Below, piece after piece: positions 7,438-16,401 of a stretch of 64,000 nt of DNA. Numbering within the stretch: position 1 is the stretch's first letter; each line of letters begins with the position of its first letter. The position numbers were made by a program, and so were the translations under genes. The stretch is taken from assembly GCA_039029355.1 (NCBI GenBank), contig JBCCGI010000010.1, positions 1-64,000 on the forward strand. Reading direction: 5' to 3'. The stretch comes from JBCCGI01 sp039029355 (GTDB lineage Bacteria; Planctomycetota; UBA1135; GCA-002686595). The notes under the pieces are model-generated. The model had not been told where the DNA came from. It was given only the letters and a program-made list of their open reading frames with translations, and ran no database searches.

Positions 7438-10044
7438 TCAGAGCGTGAGCAGATTGATCGTGTCGGGCGCCAGCCGCACCGTGACGCGCTCGACCTCGTC
7501 GCCCTCGCGGTAGAGGATCAGCGTAGCGGCCTCCTCGGCGACGCCGACCGTCCGCGAGCGCCCGTCGATCAGCTGGAGGAGCTGGTGGAACGTGGTCCCC
7601 GACGCGCCGATCTCACACAGCGAGAGCGTCTCGCCCGCGGCGCCGAGCATCCGCACGGCGTCGGCCCGCGCGGCGTCGGCGAGCTCGATCTTCAGGTGGC
7701 GGAGCGCGCTCACTTCGAGCGTGAGCTCGCGCCCGCGCGGATCGTCCCCGTCCTCGAAGAACTCCCAGCCGGGCACGATGTGGTCGCCGATGAGCCGCAG
7801 GCCTATGTGCCCCGCGCCCACCGCGTCGAACGCGAAGTCGCCGCTCTCATCGGTCCTCGTCGTCCTGGCCAGCAGCCAGGTCCCCCCGAAGCCCTTGCTG
7901 TAGAGCTGCACCTCGACCCCGTCCTGGGCCGCGCCCGAGCGCGACACGACGCGCCCGCGCAGCGGCAGCTGCTCCACGCGCGGAAAGACGACCCGCAGCC
8001 CGGCGAGCCCAGCCTGGAACGGGCCGGCGACGAGCGTCTCCTGGCGCCGCGCGTCGAGGAGCCGCAGCGAGTAGGCGCGGTCGAGCAGCCCGCCCAGCTC
8101 GAACCCTCCGCCCTCGTCGGTGCCGGTGCTGTGCCAGTAGGCGTCGCCCGGATCCTGCGTCGGCTCGACCCCTGCGCCCAGCATGTACTCCACGCGCGCG
8201 CCTACCTCGTCCTCGCCGAGGAGCCCGAAGGGCGTCGCGTCCTCGATCCAGAGGCTAACTCCTGCGCGCGGCTCACCGCGCTCGTCGACCACGACGCCCG
8301 CAAGCGCGAGGGGCGGTCCACCGAGCCGAAGCTCGATCCAGTCCGGCCAAGTCGGCTCGCCGCTCGTCGGGTCGACGTCGGCCGTGGCGAACGCCGCGCG
8401 GTGTCCGCTCTTCACGGCGCGGAGCTCGGTCGCGTGGTCGGCATCCTCGCGCGACAGCGAGAAGCGCCCGCCCGCCTCCGTCAGCGTGCTCTTCGCCCCG
8501 AGGCTGACCCAGGCGTCCTCGAGCGGCTCTCCACCCGCGTCGACGACGCGGCCGGAGAGCAGCTCGGACCCGGGCGCGCGCGTCAGCACGAGCTCGAGCC
8601 CCGCGGCGGGCGTCAGCGGCGCGTCGAGCTGACCTTCGAGGTAGCCCTCCCGGCGCGCGATCACCCTCGCCTCCGGCACGGCGGCGGCGCGCGTCAGCTC
8701 GAACACCCCTTTCGCATCGGTGGTGACCCACGGCGCGTGGACCTCTGCCCGGTCGAACACCGCGTCGAAGCGCGCGAGGAAGCCGTCCGGCGTCGCGAGC
8801 CCCACGCGCGTCCCCGGAAGCGGCTGCCCCGCCGCGTCGACGACGCGGCCGGAGAGCGCGCGATGGGGCGCGACGACGATCGGCAAGGAGCGCGACGCGT
8901 CGCCGCCGATGCGCGCGGCGACGAGCGTCACGAGGTGCGGCTCGTCGCTGCGCACCTCGCCGGCCCCGTCGTCGTGCAGGACCAGCTCGAACCGGCCGTC
9001 GGCGTCGCTGCGCGCGCGGACCGACGGGCGGCCGCGATCCCAGGCGCGGAAGCAGGCGACCGTGATGCCGGGGTAGGGCCGCCCCGACGCGTCGAACACG
9101 ACCCCGCGCACGACGCGCTCGGCGGCGACGGCTTCGGAGGCGGCGACGGCTTCGAGTTGGGGCTCGATCGCCGGCAGCGTCTCGGTGAGCTGGCGGTCTG
9201 CGCGAGCGGGCGCGACCGGATCGGCGGCGAGCGCCTCGATCTCGGGTTGCGGCGCCCCGCGTGGCCGCTCGGCAACACGCGCCGCGGGACGCGCCGCGTC
9301 GGCGTCGCGTTCGGTCCACAGCCACGCCGCGCCGGCGGATCCGGCGGCGACGAGGCACACGGCGATGAGCTTGAGCTGCATGGCGAGGGCTCCGAGAGGT
9401 CCGAGCAGGGATGGCACCGCCGGGCCCGCGAGCCCCGCGCCGCCGCCGGTAGGAATCGGAACCGGCGCCGCGCTGCGACCCAGCGGCGCGGCCAGCACGG
9501 TGAGGGCGCCGCGCCACGAGCGCTCGTCGCCGCCGTGCTCGCGCAGCCAAGCCTCGCGCAGCCGCGCCAGGCCGCGCCGCGCGCGCGACTCGACCGTCTT
9601 CGCCGGCACGCCCAGGCGCGCCGCGGTGTCGGCCGTCGAGAGCCCTTCGCCGAAGCGGAGCAGCACGGTGCTCCGGAACGGCTCCTCGAGCGCCAGCACG
9701 CGCCCGACCAGCGCCTTAGCGAGCTCGGCTCGCTCGAGCGCCGCCGACGCGTCGGCGGCGAGCGGCGCGTCGCCGGCCGCGCGGTGTTCGTGCTCCCGCC
9801 GGCGCGCTTCGCCGCGCCGCGCGAGCCGGCGCGCGTTGCGGACGACGCCCGCCAGGTACGAGCGCACCGAGCGGATCTCGCCGCCGCCGGACGAGCGCGT
9901 CCGCAGCACGGCGACCCACGCGTCCTGCGCCAGGTCGTCGGCCTCGTGCGCGTCACCCGCGATCCGGCGCGCGAGGTCGCGCACCCAGCTCACCTGTTCG
10001 GCGAGAGCCTCGGGGTCGTCGGGCTGGAAGGAAGAGGGCTTCAT
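7438..10044 (-). CDS. ECF-type sigma factor fused to membrane helix and carboxypeptidase-regulatory repeats (868 aa)
   Basis: Residues 1-175 are an ECF sigma factor: region 2 (AHEADDLAQDAWVAVLR, about 32-48) and region 4 (TADTAARLGVPAKTVESRARRGL, about 137-160). A proline/glycine linker leads to one membrane helix (about 223-243), then about 620 residues of beta-sandwich carboxypeptidase-regulatory-like repeats. Recurrent marks are G.VVDA.G.PL and a following D..G.F.L. The sigma part should be cytoplasmic and the repeats outside, i.e. a membrane-held sigma factor. The ATG at 10044 has GGAGGA seven bases upstream, so the start is well supported. Divergent to a second gene of the same design at 10150. 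Such fusions occur in Planctomycetota genomes, but I know of no established function. An apparent open frame running on to 12279 is an artefact of the opposite gene. Confidence 0.82.
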   Translation of the reverse strand: MKPSSFQPDDPEALAEQVSWVRDLARRIAGDAHEADDLAQDAWVAVLRTRSSGGGEIRSVRSYLAGVVRNARRLARRGEARRREHEHRAAGDAPLAADASAALERAELAKALVGRVLALEEPFRSTVLLRFGEGLSTADTAARLGVPAKTVESRARRGLARLREAWLREHGGDERSWRGALTVLAAPLGRSAAPVPIPTGGGAGLAGPAVPSLLGPLGALAMQLKLIAVCLVAAGSAGAAWLWTERDADAARPAARVAERPRGAPQPEIEALAADPVAPARADRQLTETLPAIEPQLEAVAASEAVAAERVVRGVVFDASGRPYPGITVACFRAWDRGRPSVRARSDADGRFELVLHDDGAGEVRSDEPHLVTLVAARIGGDASRSLPIVVAPHRALSGRVVDAAGQPLPGTRVGLATPDGFLARFDAVFDRAEVHAPWVTTDAKGVFELTRAAAVPEARVIARREGYLEGQLDAPLTPAAGLELVLTRAPGSELLSGRVVDAGGEPLEDAWVSLGAKSTLTEAGGRFSLSREDADHATELRAVKSGHRAAFATADVDPTSGEPTWPDWIELRLGGPPLALAGVVVDERGEPRAGVSLWIEDATPFGLLGEDEVGARVEYMLGAGVEPTQDPGDAYWHSTGTDEGGGFELGGLLDRAYSLRLLDARRQETLVAGPFQAGLAGLRVVFPRVEQLPLRGRVVSRSGAAQDGVEVQLYSKGFGGTWLLARTTRTDESGDFAFDAVGAGHIGLRLIGDHIVPGWEFFEDGDDPRGRELTLEVSALRHLKIELADAARADAVRMLGAAGETLSLCEIGASGTTFHQLLQLIDGRSRTVGVAEEAATLILYREGDEVERVTVRLAPDTINLLTL

Positions 10045-10088
10045 CGCGGTTCCTCCAGCCTGTTGCCGGCCGCGGGGCAGCCCCTCCC

Positions 10089-10122
10089 GGTTTTCGCGAA
10101 AACCTGAGGCCCCTCCCTCAGG
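10089..10122. promoter_or_regulatory. Palindrome plus inverted repeat between the divergent sigma-fusion genes
   Basis: GGTTTTCGCGAAAACC (10089-10104) is a perfect 16-bp palindrome. Its last two bases start CCTGAGG (10103-10109), which repeats inverted as CCTCAGG (10116-10122). Both lie in the 105-bp spacer between the two start codons, where a shared operator or bidirectional promoter is expected. The A/T core stands out in this GC-rich DNA. Confidence 0.6.
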
Positions 10123-10149
10123 CGGGGCGTTAGGAGGCAAAGGAAGCCC

Positions 10150-13100
10150 GTGGAAGCCGCCCTCGACCCCGAAGACCTGCCCCGTCAGACCGAAGCGCTG
10201 CGACGCATCGCGCGCGAGCTGCTGCGCGATGAAGCGGCCGGCGACGACGCGGTGCAGACCGCCTACCTGACGGCGCTCGAGCGTCCGCCCAGCAGGCTGA
10301 CGCCGGCCTGGCTGCGCCGCGTCGTGCGGAGCCGCGCGCTGGACGCGCTGCGGCGCGAGCGCGTCCGGCGTGAGCGTCGGCTCGACGGACTCGGCGACGC
10401 GGAACCCGCGAGCGAGGACGGCGCCGGCGACTTCGCCGAGCGCCTCGAGCTGCACCGCACGCTGGTCGGCGCGGTGCAGGAGCTGCCGGAGACCTACCAG
10501 CGTGCGCTCTATCTGCGCTACTTCGAGGGGCTGCCGCCGGCGAGCATCGCGACGCGGCTCGGGGTTCCGACGAAGACGGTCAAGACGCGCCTGAACCGCG
10601 GGCTCGCGCGGCTGCGCGCGCGTCTGGGAGAGCGCTACGGGCGCGACGGTTGGCGCGGCGTGGTCGCGGCGGCGTTCCCCGCGCATGGAGAGGGCGGCGC
10701 TCTGACGTTCGCCGGGACGGTGACCTGGACCGGAGGTGTGCTGATGGCGAAGAAGGCGATGTTGGCGCTGGGGATCCTGGCCGCGGTTTGGGGGGCGGCA
10801 CGCTGGGCGGCCGACCGCGGCGAGCCCGCGCGTCCCGAGGTGGCGGCGCGGCCGCCCGTCGCCGTCCGGTCGGAGCCCGTCGAGCCCGCGACCGCGCCGG
10901 CGACGACCACGCTCTCGGAGACCGCGGCGCGAGAGCCGGTGCGAACCGCGGCTGCGCCGATGGTCGCCGAGCCGCGCGACGACGCCGACGAAGCGAGCCT
11001 CACCGTGCTCGCGCGCTGGCCGGATGGCGCGCCCGCCGCCGGCGTCGCGGTGGACTTGCGGCGACAGCTGGCCGACCTGCCCGAGCGCGGCGTCGCGCGC
11101 GCGTCGGCCGACGCCGCGGGCACGGTGCGCTTTGACGGCCTGCTCCCCGGGACGTACCGCGTGAGCGCCGATCGCCGCACCTGGTCGAGCGACGCGCTGG
11201 TCGAGCTCGCGCCGGGCGAGGCGCGCGAGTTCGAGCTCGCGCTGCCCGCCGGGCTCACGGTGGAGGGCGTCGTGGTCGACGGCGTCGGCACGCCGGTGCG
11301 GCGGGCCGAGATCTGGCTCTCGACCGCCTTCGACGACTGGATGGGGGGCGGCGCGGTGGCGGAGGTCGACGCGGACGGCCGCTTCCGCGTCGAGCACGTG
11401 CCGTCGGGCAGGGCGCTCGGAGCGATCGCCCCGGGGTTCGCGCCTTCGCCGCTGCACGTCTTGGACGAGCGGTCGCCGGGCCCGGTGCGGTTGGAGCTCG
11501 TGCTCCCGCGCCGCGGCGGCGACCTGTTCGGCACCGTCTTCGGCCCGGACGGCTCCCCGCTGGCGGGCGCGGTCGTAAGCGCCGGAGCACCGGGCGCGCG
11601 GCCGCAGTCCTACGGCGCGCGCTTCGCGCCCTGGCCCGCGCGGACCGCGCGCGCCGACGCGGAGGGGCGCTATGCGCTCTACGGGCTCGCGGAAGGAGAG
11701 CTTGAGGTCGAGGCGCGTGCGGACGGCCTCGCGCTGGCGCGCGCGACGGCGGAGATCGCGGTCGGTCGCGGTGCGAGGCTGGACTTCACGCTCGTCGCGG
11801 GGCTCTCCGTCGCGGGGGTCGTCAGCGACTCGACCGGGCAGCCGCTCGCCGACGCGATCGTGCGGGCCTTCGACCGCGAGATCGAGCGCCACTTCATCCC
11901 GCTGGGGCAGTACGACCACCGCGGCGCCTTCGGCTATCCCGCGGCGCGTACCGACGAGCGCGGCGCTTACCGCCTGGACGGCGTCCCGCCGGGTGAGGTC
12001 CGCCTGTTCGCGAACCCTCCGCCGCAGCCGGAGCACCTGCGGCGCCGCTCGGAGATGCGGGCGGAGTCGGTGATGGCGGGCGCGTCCGGCGACGTGCTGA
12101 CCTGGAACCCCACCCTCACCGAGGGGCGGGTGATCGAGGGCGTCGTCACCTACCGCGACGGCTACCCGATGCCGGAGGTCTTCGTGTCGGCGCGCGAGCC
12201 GGGCACCGGCGAGTCGCTCACGACGCGCTGCGACGTCGAGGGACGCTTCCGCTTCCTCAACCTCACGCACGGGCCGCACGCGCTGGGCGTGCAGCTGTGG
12301 GATGCGCCGGCCGGAGCCGCGCCGGTCGAGGCCACGGGCGTATTCCCGGACGGCGGGCTCGTGCGCCTCGCCGCGGACTACGACCGTCCGGCGGTCGGCG
12401 AGCCGGGCTCGGTGCGCTGCACGGTCGTCGACGCGGCGGGGCGGGTGTCGTCGCCCGAGTTGCTCGAAGTCGAGCTCACGACCGGCCGCTCATCGCTCGT
12501 CAGCCCCGATCGCAAGGGCGACGCGTTCGTCTTCCGCCGGGTCGAGCCGGGTCGCTACCGCGCGATGGTCGTGTACGACGACGCGCCGATCTTCGCGGGG
12601 GACTGGTTCGAGCTCGCGCCGCGGGAGGACCGCGATCTCGGGCAGCTGACGCTCGGGCCGGCCGGCGCGCTCCGGCTGAGCGCCCCGCGCGTGGACGCCA
12701 CGGCCGAGGCGGATCTCCTGGTGTTCGTGCGCATGGCGGGTCTTCCCGCCGCCCGCTCGGTCGAGCTTGGAGTGCGTGCGGAAGCGCTCGTGAGAAATCT
12801 CACGCCGGGCGAGTACCAGGTCGACGCCTACGGCGTGGGAGTCGTCTCGCAGCACCAACGCGCGGTCGTTCGGGAGGGCGACGAGGCCGAGGTCGCGCTC
12901 GAGGTCGTGCCTGCGGTCGCGCGGCCGATCGAGCTCGTTTGGCCCGAGAACGCCGCTCTGGGTGGGCTTTCGCTGCGGGTGGAAGACGCCGGGGGGAACG
13001 AGGTCTGGGAGCGCAGCGACATCGGAGCGACTTCGCTCACGCGGCCCTACGTGCGTCGGCCTCAGCTCGGGCTCGGCAGCTATTTCGTAACAGCCGAGTC

Positions 13101-13185
13101 GCAGACCGGTCTGCGGGGAACCGCCAAGCTCGACGTCCTGAGCCTGGATCCGGACCAGCCCACGGTGCGCGTCGAGCTCGAGTAG
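10150..13185 (+). CDS. ECF-type sigma factor fused to membrane helix and carboxypeptidase-regulatory repeats (1011 aa)
   Basis: Second member of the divergent pair. Sigma region 2 covers about 15-75 (DEAAGDDAVQTAYLTALE) and region 4 about 105-160 (YLRYFEGLPPASIATRLGVPTKTVKTRLNRGL). One membrane helix is at about 200-217 (AMLALGILAAVWGAARW). About 790 residues of carboxypeptidase-regulatory-like sandwiches follow (repeats such as VEGVVVDGVGTPV, LFGTVFGPDGSPL, VAGVVSDSTGQPL). GTG start at 10150, with AGGAGG at 10132-10137. It shares architecture, not close identity, with the gene at 7438-10044. Inferred role: a membrane-tethered transcription factor with a large extracytoplasmic sensing or wall-contact part. 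Whether the sigma part is released by proteolysis is unknown. Confidence 0.82.
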   Translation: MEAALDPEDLPRQTEALRRIARELLRDEAAGDDAVQTAYLTALERPPSRLTPAWLRRVVRSRALDALRRERVRRERRLDGLGDAEPASEDGAGDFAERLELHRTLVGAVQELPETYQRALYLRYFEGLPPASIATRLGVPTKTVKTRLNRGLARLRARLGERYGRDGWRGVVAAAFPAHGEGGALTFAGTVTWTGGVLMAKKAMLALGILAAVWGAARWAADRGEPARPEVAARPPVAVRSEPVEPATAPATTTLSETAAREPVRTAAAPMVAEPRDDADEASLTVLARWPDGAPAAGVAVDLRRQLADLPERGVARASADAAGTVRFDGLLPGTYRVSADRRTWSSDALVELAPGEAREFELALPAGLTVEGVVVDGVGTPVRRAEIWLSTAFDDWMGGGAVAEVDADGRFRVEHVPSGRALGAIAPGFAPSPLHVLDERSPGPVRLELVLPRRGGDLFGTVFGPDGSPLAGAVVSAGAPGARPQSYGARFAPWPARTARADAEGRYALYGLAEGELEVEARADGLALARATAEIAVGRGARLDFTLVAGLSVAGVVSDSTGQPLADAIVRAFDREIERHFIPLGQYDHRGAFGYPAARTDERGAYRLDGVPPGEVRLFANPPPQPEHLRRRSEMRAESVMAGASGDVLTWNPTLTEGRVIEGVVTYRDGYPMPEVFVSAREPGTGESLTTRCDVEGRFRFLNLTHGPHALGVQLWDAPAGAAPVEATGVFPDGGLVRLAADYDRPAVGEPGSVRCTVVDAAGRVSSPELLEVELTTGRSSLVSPDRKGDAFVFRRVEPGRYRAMVVYDDAPIFAGDWFELAPREDRDLGQLTLGPAGALRLSAPRVDATAEADLLVFVRMAGLPAARSVELGVRAEALVRNLTPGEYQVDAYGVGVVSQHQRAVVREGDEAEVALEVVPAVARPIELVWPENAALGGLSLRVEDAGGNEVWERSDIGATSLTRPYVRRPQLGLGSYFVTAESQTGLRGTAKLDVLSLDPDQPTVRVELE

Positions 13186-13273
13186 GGGCGGAGGGGGAGG
13201 CGCCTATTCGCGCAGGCGGGAAGCCGCGCTTATGATAGGTGGCCGTTTCCCTTCCGCACCGGACCGAGCCCCC

Positions 13274-15238
13274 ATGTTCAAGTCTTCCGCCAAGCTCTCG
13301 CGCGCTCGCCGCGCGGCCCTTCCCTCGCTCCTCCTCGCGTCCCTCGCCCTCTCCGGGTGCTCGACGATCGAGGACATCTTCGGCTGGGACAGCAGCAGCG
13401 GCGGAGGCGTCAAGAAGCTGAAGCCCCGCTCGGCGAAGTACGCCGTGCTGCTCGAGACGCCGATCGTCCAGAAGGGCGACCTGATCGTCTACCTGGCCAG
13501 CGAGGCCACGTCCGGCGAGGGCGGCACCGACCTCAACAAGGACGGTGACTTCGCCGACGTCGTCGCGTCGGTGATCAACATGAAGGGCGGCGAGACGCTG
13601 CTCCGCGCCGCCACGATCCGGGCCGAGATCGCCGTCAATCAGGTCTATCTCCTGGTCGACGAGGACGAGGACTCCAAGGACTGGAACGGCGACGGTGCCT
13701 TCGGCGACGTGGTGTTGCTCCACTGGAAGAAGGGGCAGAAGAAGCCCAAGTACGTCGCCACTCCCGACTTCACGATCGACGAGCCGATCCTGGCCACCGA
13801 CGGCGGCCTGTACTACATCGATGCGCCTGGGGCGCTGACGGCGCCGGACACGACGCTGAACTTCCTGCCGACGTCGATGCCGACGACGCCGATCCGGCTG
13901 ACGAACGACGATCCGACCTTCACGCTGGACCCGCGCTTCCACCGGACGGACGAGGGGCTGCTCTTCCTGCGGCAGGACGAGACCGTCGAGGGGCGCGACC
14001 TGAACGGCGACGGCGACACCTTCGACGAGGCGGTGCTGGCGCTGCACGACTCGAGCGACCCGGCCTCGCCGATCCGCAACGTGGCGCTGGCGATGTCCGG
14101 TCCGGCGGCGCCGATCCGCGCGCTCAACCTCGACGTGGGGGACTGGCTCGTCGGCTTCACCGTGAACGAGCCGGCGCAGGGGTCGGTGAACTTCAACGAC
14201 GTCGCGCTGTTCGATCCGGCCTGGAACCCGCCCCACTGTCCGCCGCAGGGCGACCTCGACGCGACCGACAACATCCTGTTCTTCCTGCGCTTCAACGACT
14301 GGGCCACGGACCCTGTGACCAGCCCGCCGGTGAACACCGGGCTGGTCGCGGCGCTCCGCATCCTGGCGATCGCGGGGGAGGGCGGCTCGCCCGGCTTCAT
14401 CGCGACGCTCAGTCCCGAGGGCGAGTTCGGCGACCCGTGCAACTTCAACGGCGACGACGACCTGTCCGACGTCGTCCTGCGCTGGACCGAGGCCCAGGAG
14501 CCGATCGTGCCCTTCGGCGTGGTCGACGACATGATCGCCGGAGCCTCGCCCACGGGCGGCACGCAGGGCGCGGCGGTGCTCGACGGGCGCTTCGTCATCG
14601 TGGCCTCGGAGTCGACCGACGAGCGCGATCACGACGGCGACGGGATGCTCAACCACGACCTGGTGGCCTGGTTGGATCCGCGCGACGGCCAGCTCGCGAC
14701 GTACACGTTCGACCACTCCGCCGGCGGCGGTTTCTACGCGGGCACCGACTGGATGGCCGAGTCGCAGAACGGCGAGCGGCTCCTGGTCGCGCTGCGCGAG
14801 GACATCGTCGGCATCTCGCTCAACTCGGGCGACGAGGACCTGAACGACACGGTCGCGACCTTCGTCCGCTTCAGCGAGGACAACCCGCAGGACATGGACT
14901 TCCCCGGCCCGCCCGTCGCGATCACCGACGGCAACCCGGAGCTGACGCCGGACATGGTGCTGGCGAACGGCATGGTCCTGTACCGCGTCGATGAGGGCGC
15001 CGATGGGGTCAACTGGGACGGCGCGGGCGGCCTGAACGACACCGTGCTCCTCGCGACTCCGCTCAACAACCTGCAGAAGACGCAGTTCGTGGCCAAGCTG
15101 ACCACGTCGGTCTCGCCCGCGATCTACGCCGACGGCAACACCGGCGCGGCGTACATCGTGCGCGAGAACACGGTCAACGAGGACCTGAACAAGGACGGCG
15201 ACAAGCTCGACTTCGTCGTCCGCTGGTTCCGCCTGTAG
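13274..15238 (+). CDS. Lipoprotein with repeated DxNxDGD calcium-binding-like loops
   Basis: A 654-residue exported lipoprotein: signal peptide ending in lipobox LALSGC about residue 28. Function unknown. At least eight acidic loops of the type DLNKDGDFAD, DWNGDGAFGD, DLNGDGDTFDE, NFNGDDDLSD, DHDGDGM and DLNKDGDKLD are spread along the protein. Each is followed by a VV- or VL-strand. This spacing suggests a repeated beta-propeller-like blade with a calcium loop (EF-hand-like/dockerin-like motif). I chose the ATG at 13274 because it places a normal n-region before the hydrophobic stretch; an in-frame start at 13232 adds 14 residues that do not fit a signal. A TATGAT hexamer lies at 13231-13236. 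Confidence 0.75.
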   Translation: MFKSSAKLSRARRAALPSLLLASLALSGCSTIEDIFGWDSSSGGGVKKLKPRSAKYAVLLETPIVQKGDLIVYLASEATSGEGGTDLNKDGDFADVVASVINMKGGETLLRAATIRAEIAVNQVYLLVDEDEDSKDWNGDGAFGDVVLLHWKKGQKKPKYVATPDFTIDEPILATDGGLYYIDAPGALTAPDTTLNFLPTSMPTTPIRLTNDDPTFTLDPRFHRTDEGLLFLRQDETVEGRDLNGDGDTFDEAVLALHDSSDPASPIRNVALAMSGPAAPIRALNLDVGDWLVGFTVNEPAQGSVNFNDVALFDPAWNPPHCPPQGDLDATDNILFFLRFNDWATDPVTSPPVNTGLVAALRILAIAGEGGSPGFIATLSPEGEFGDPCNFNGDDDLSDVVLRWTEAQEPIVPFGVVDDMIAGASPTGGTQGAAVLDGRFVIVASESTDERDHDGDGMLNHDLVAWLDPRDGQLATYTFDHSAGGGFYAGTDWMAESQNGERLLVALREDIVGISLNSGDEDLNDTVATFVRFSEDNPQDMDFPGPPVAITDGNPELTPDMVLANGMVLYRVDEGADGVNWDGAGGLNDTVLLATPLNNLQKTQFVAKLTTSVSPAIYADGNTGAAYIVRENTVNEDLNKDGDKLDFVVRWFRL

Positions 15239-15299
15239 CGAGCGAGCCAGGCCGTCTCGCGCCCGCGCGGACGGTCTCGGCCCGCCCGAGCCGACCCGG

Positions 15300-16388
15300 A
15301 TGCAGGAAGCCACGCTCGAGGCGATCGAGGCCGACATCTCCGCGCAGCTGAGCGCGGCGCGTCCGCGGGCCCTCGACGCCGCGTCGGAGATCCTCGATCG
15401 CGGCGTCAGCGTGCACTCGCTGCACGGCATCGTCGGCGGCAAGAACAACTTCTTCGCCGACAGCGTCAACACCGAGTTCGCCAGCTTCGACGAGTTCCTC
15501 GCCGTATGGATGAGGGGGCTGCGCCGCGAGGCGGAGAAGCGCCGCGAGCGGGGGGATGCGTACTGGCCGGACTCCGGCTCCTGGAGGCTGGTACGCCTGC
15601 TCAAGAACCCCGCGCTGCTCGAGTACACCGAGCTCTTCCTCGAGCGCAACTTCTACCGCAACTACGTCGAGCGCACGCGCTACAAGCCCAGCGGCGAGAC
15701 CTGGAGCCTGTGGTTCGGCGCCAACCAGATGGTCTGGGGGCTCGTCATCGCGCCCGCCTTTCGGCGCGGGCAATGGACCAACGACGTTAGCGAGATCCGC
15801 CGCGCGAAGTACGCGTACTGGACCGTCGGCCACGTGCTCAAGACCGGCCTGATCGACCCGGCGGCCGATGCGCCGTACCGCTTCGCGTCGCTCCGGCAGT
15901 TCCTCGACTTCTACCGCTCGGTCCTCAAGCGGATCTCGAATTCGCTCTACGAGCAGCGGATCGCGGACGCCTACGTCGACTACGTGACCGCCGAGCCCGA
16001 TCCCGAGTCCGTGCCCTTCCTGATTCCCGAGCTGCGGTACGCGGGGCTCGGGCAGAAGCACGTCTATCGCCTGGACTACTCCGTCCTCAACGTGCACACG
16101 CGCGACTTCGTCGGCTTCGAGCTGAGCCCGCAGTCCACCCACATGAAGGTGGCCGGGAAGGAGAAGTCGCTGAAGGAGCACAACGTCGAGCTCCTCGAGA
16201 AGTGGGAGCACGAGATGGCGAAGCGCAACGAGTACTTCGATCGCTTCGGCCTGTCGGTGAAGACCTTCACCGACGGCCAGCTACGCGACATGGACGCGTG
16301 CTTCGGGGCGATCGCCCAGGTGCTGTCGGCGCGGCCGCCCGAGCGGCAATCGGCCGAGGTCGAGCGACGGAAGGTGCTCGACCTCTAG
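15300..16388 (+). CDS. Unknown protein with a possible C-terminal nuclease-like fold
   Basis: 362 residues, no signal peptide or membrane helix, function not recognised. The N-terminal two thirds are mixed, with an aromatic-rich centre (ETWSLWFGANQMVWGLVIAP). The C-terminal 110 residues run YRLDYSVLNV, then VGFELSPQSTHMKVAG, a charged helix and LSVKTFTDGQLRDMD. The order D, E-x-S, helix, V-x-x-FTD resembles Vsr/DUF559-type PD-(D/E)XK folds, but the Lys of the motif is not clear, so this is a weak structural guess. ATG 15300. It stops 13 nt before the convergent next gene. No neighbour hints at a pathway. Confidence 0.65.
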   Translation: MQEATLEAIEADISAQLSAARPRALDAASEILDRGVSVHSLHGIVGGKNNFFADSVNTEFASFDEFLAVWMRGLRREAEKRRERGDAYWPDSGSWRLVRLLKNPALLEYTELFLERNFYRNYVERTRYKPSGETWSLWFGANQMVWGLVIAPAFRRGQWTNDVSEIRRAKYAYWTVGHVLKTGLIDPAADAPYRFASLRQFLDFYRSVLKRISNSLYEQRIADAYVDYVTAEPDPESVPFLIPELRYAGLGQKHVYRLDYSVLNVHTRDFVGFELSPQSTHMKVAGKEKSLKEHNVELLEKWEHEMAKRNEYFDRFGLSVKTFTDGQLRDMDACFGAIAQVLSARPPERQSAEVERRKVLDL

Positions 16389-16401
16389 CTCGACTCGGGC
16401 G

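Noticed and set aside
7438..12279. 1613-codon open frame on the minus strand
   Set aside because: Beyond 10044 it is only antisense to the plus-strand sigma-fusion gene. The real gene starts at ATG 10044, which has a good Shine-Dalgarno and begins the sigma domain.
13037..15649. 870-codon minus-strand open frame
   Set aside because: Shadow of the lipoprotein gene; the acidic DGD codons read as valine-rich antisense sequence.
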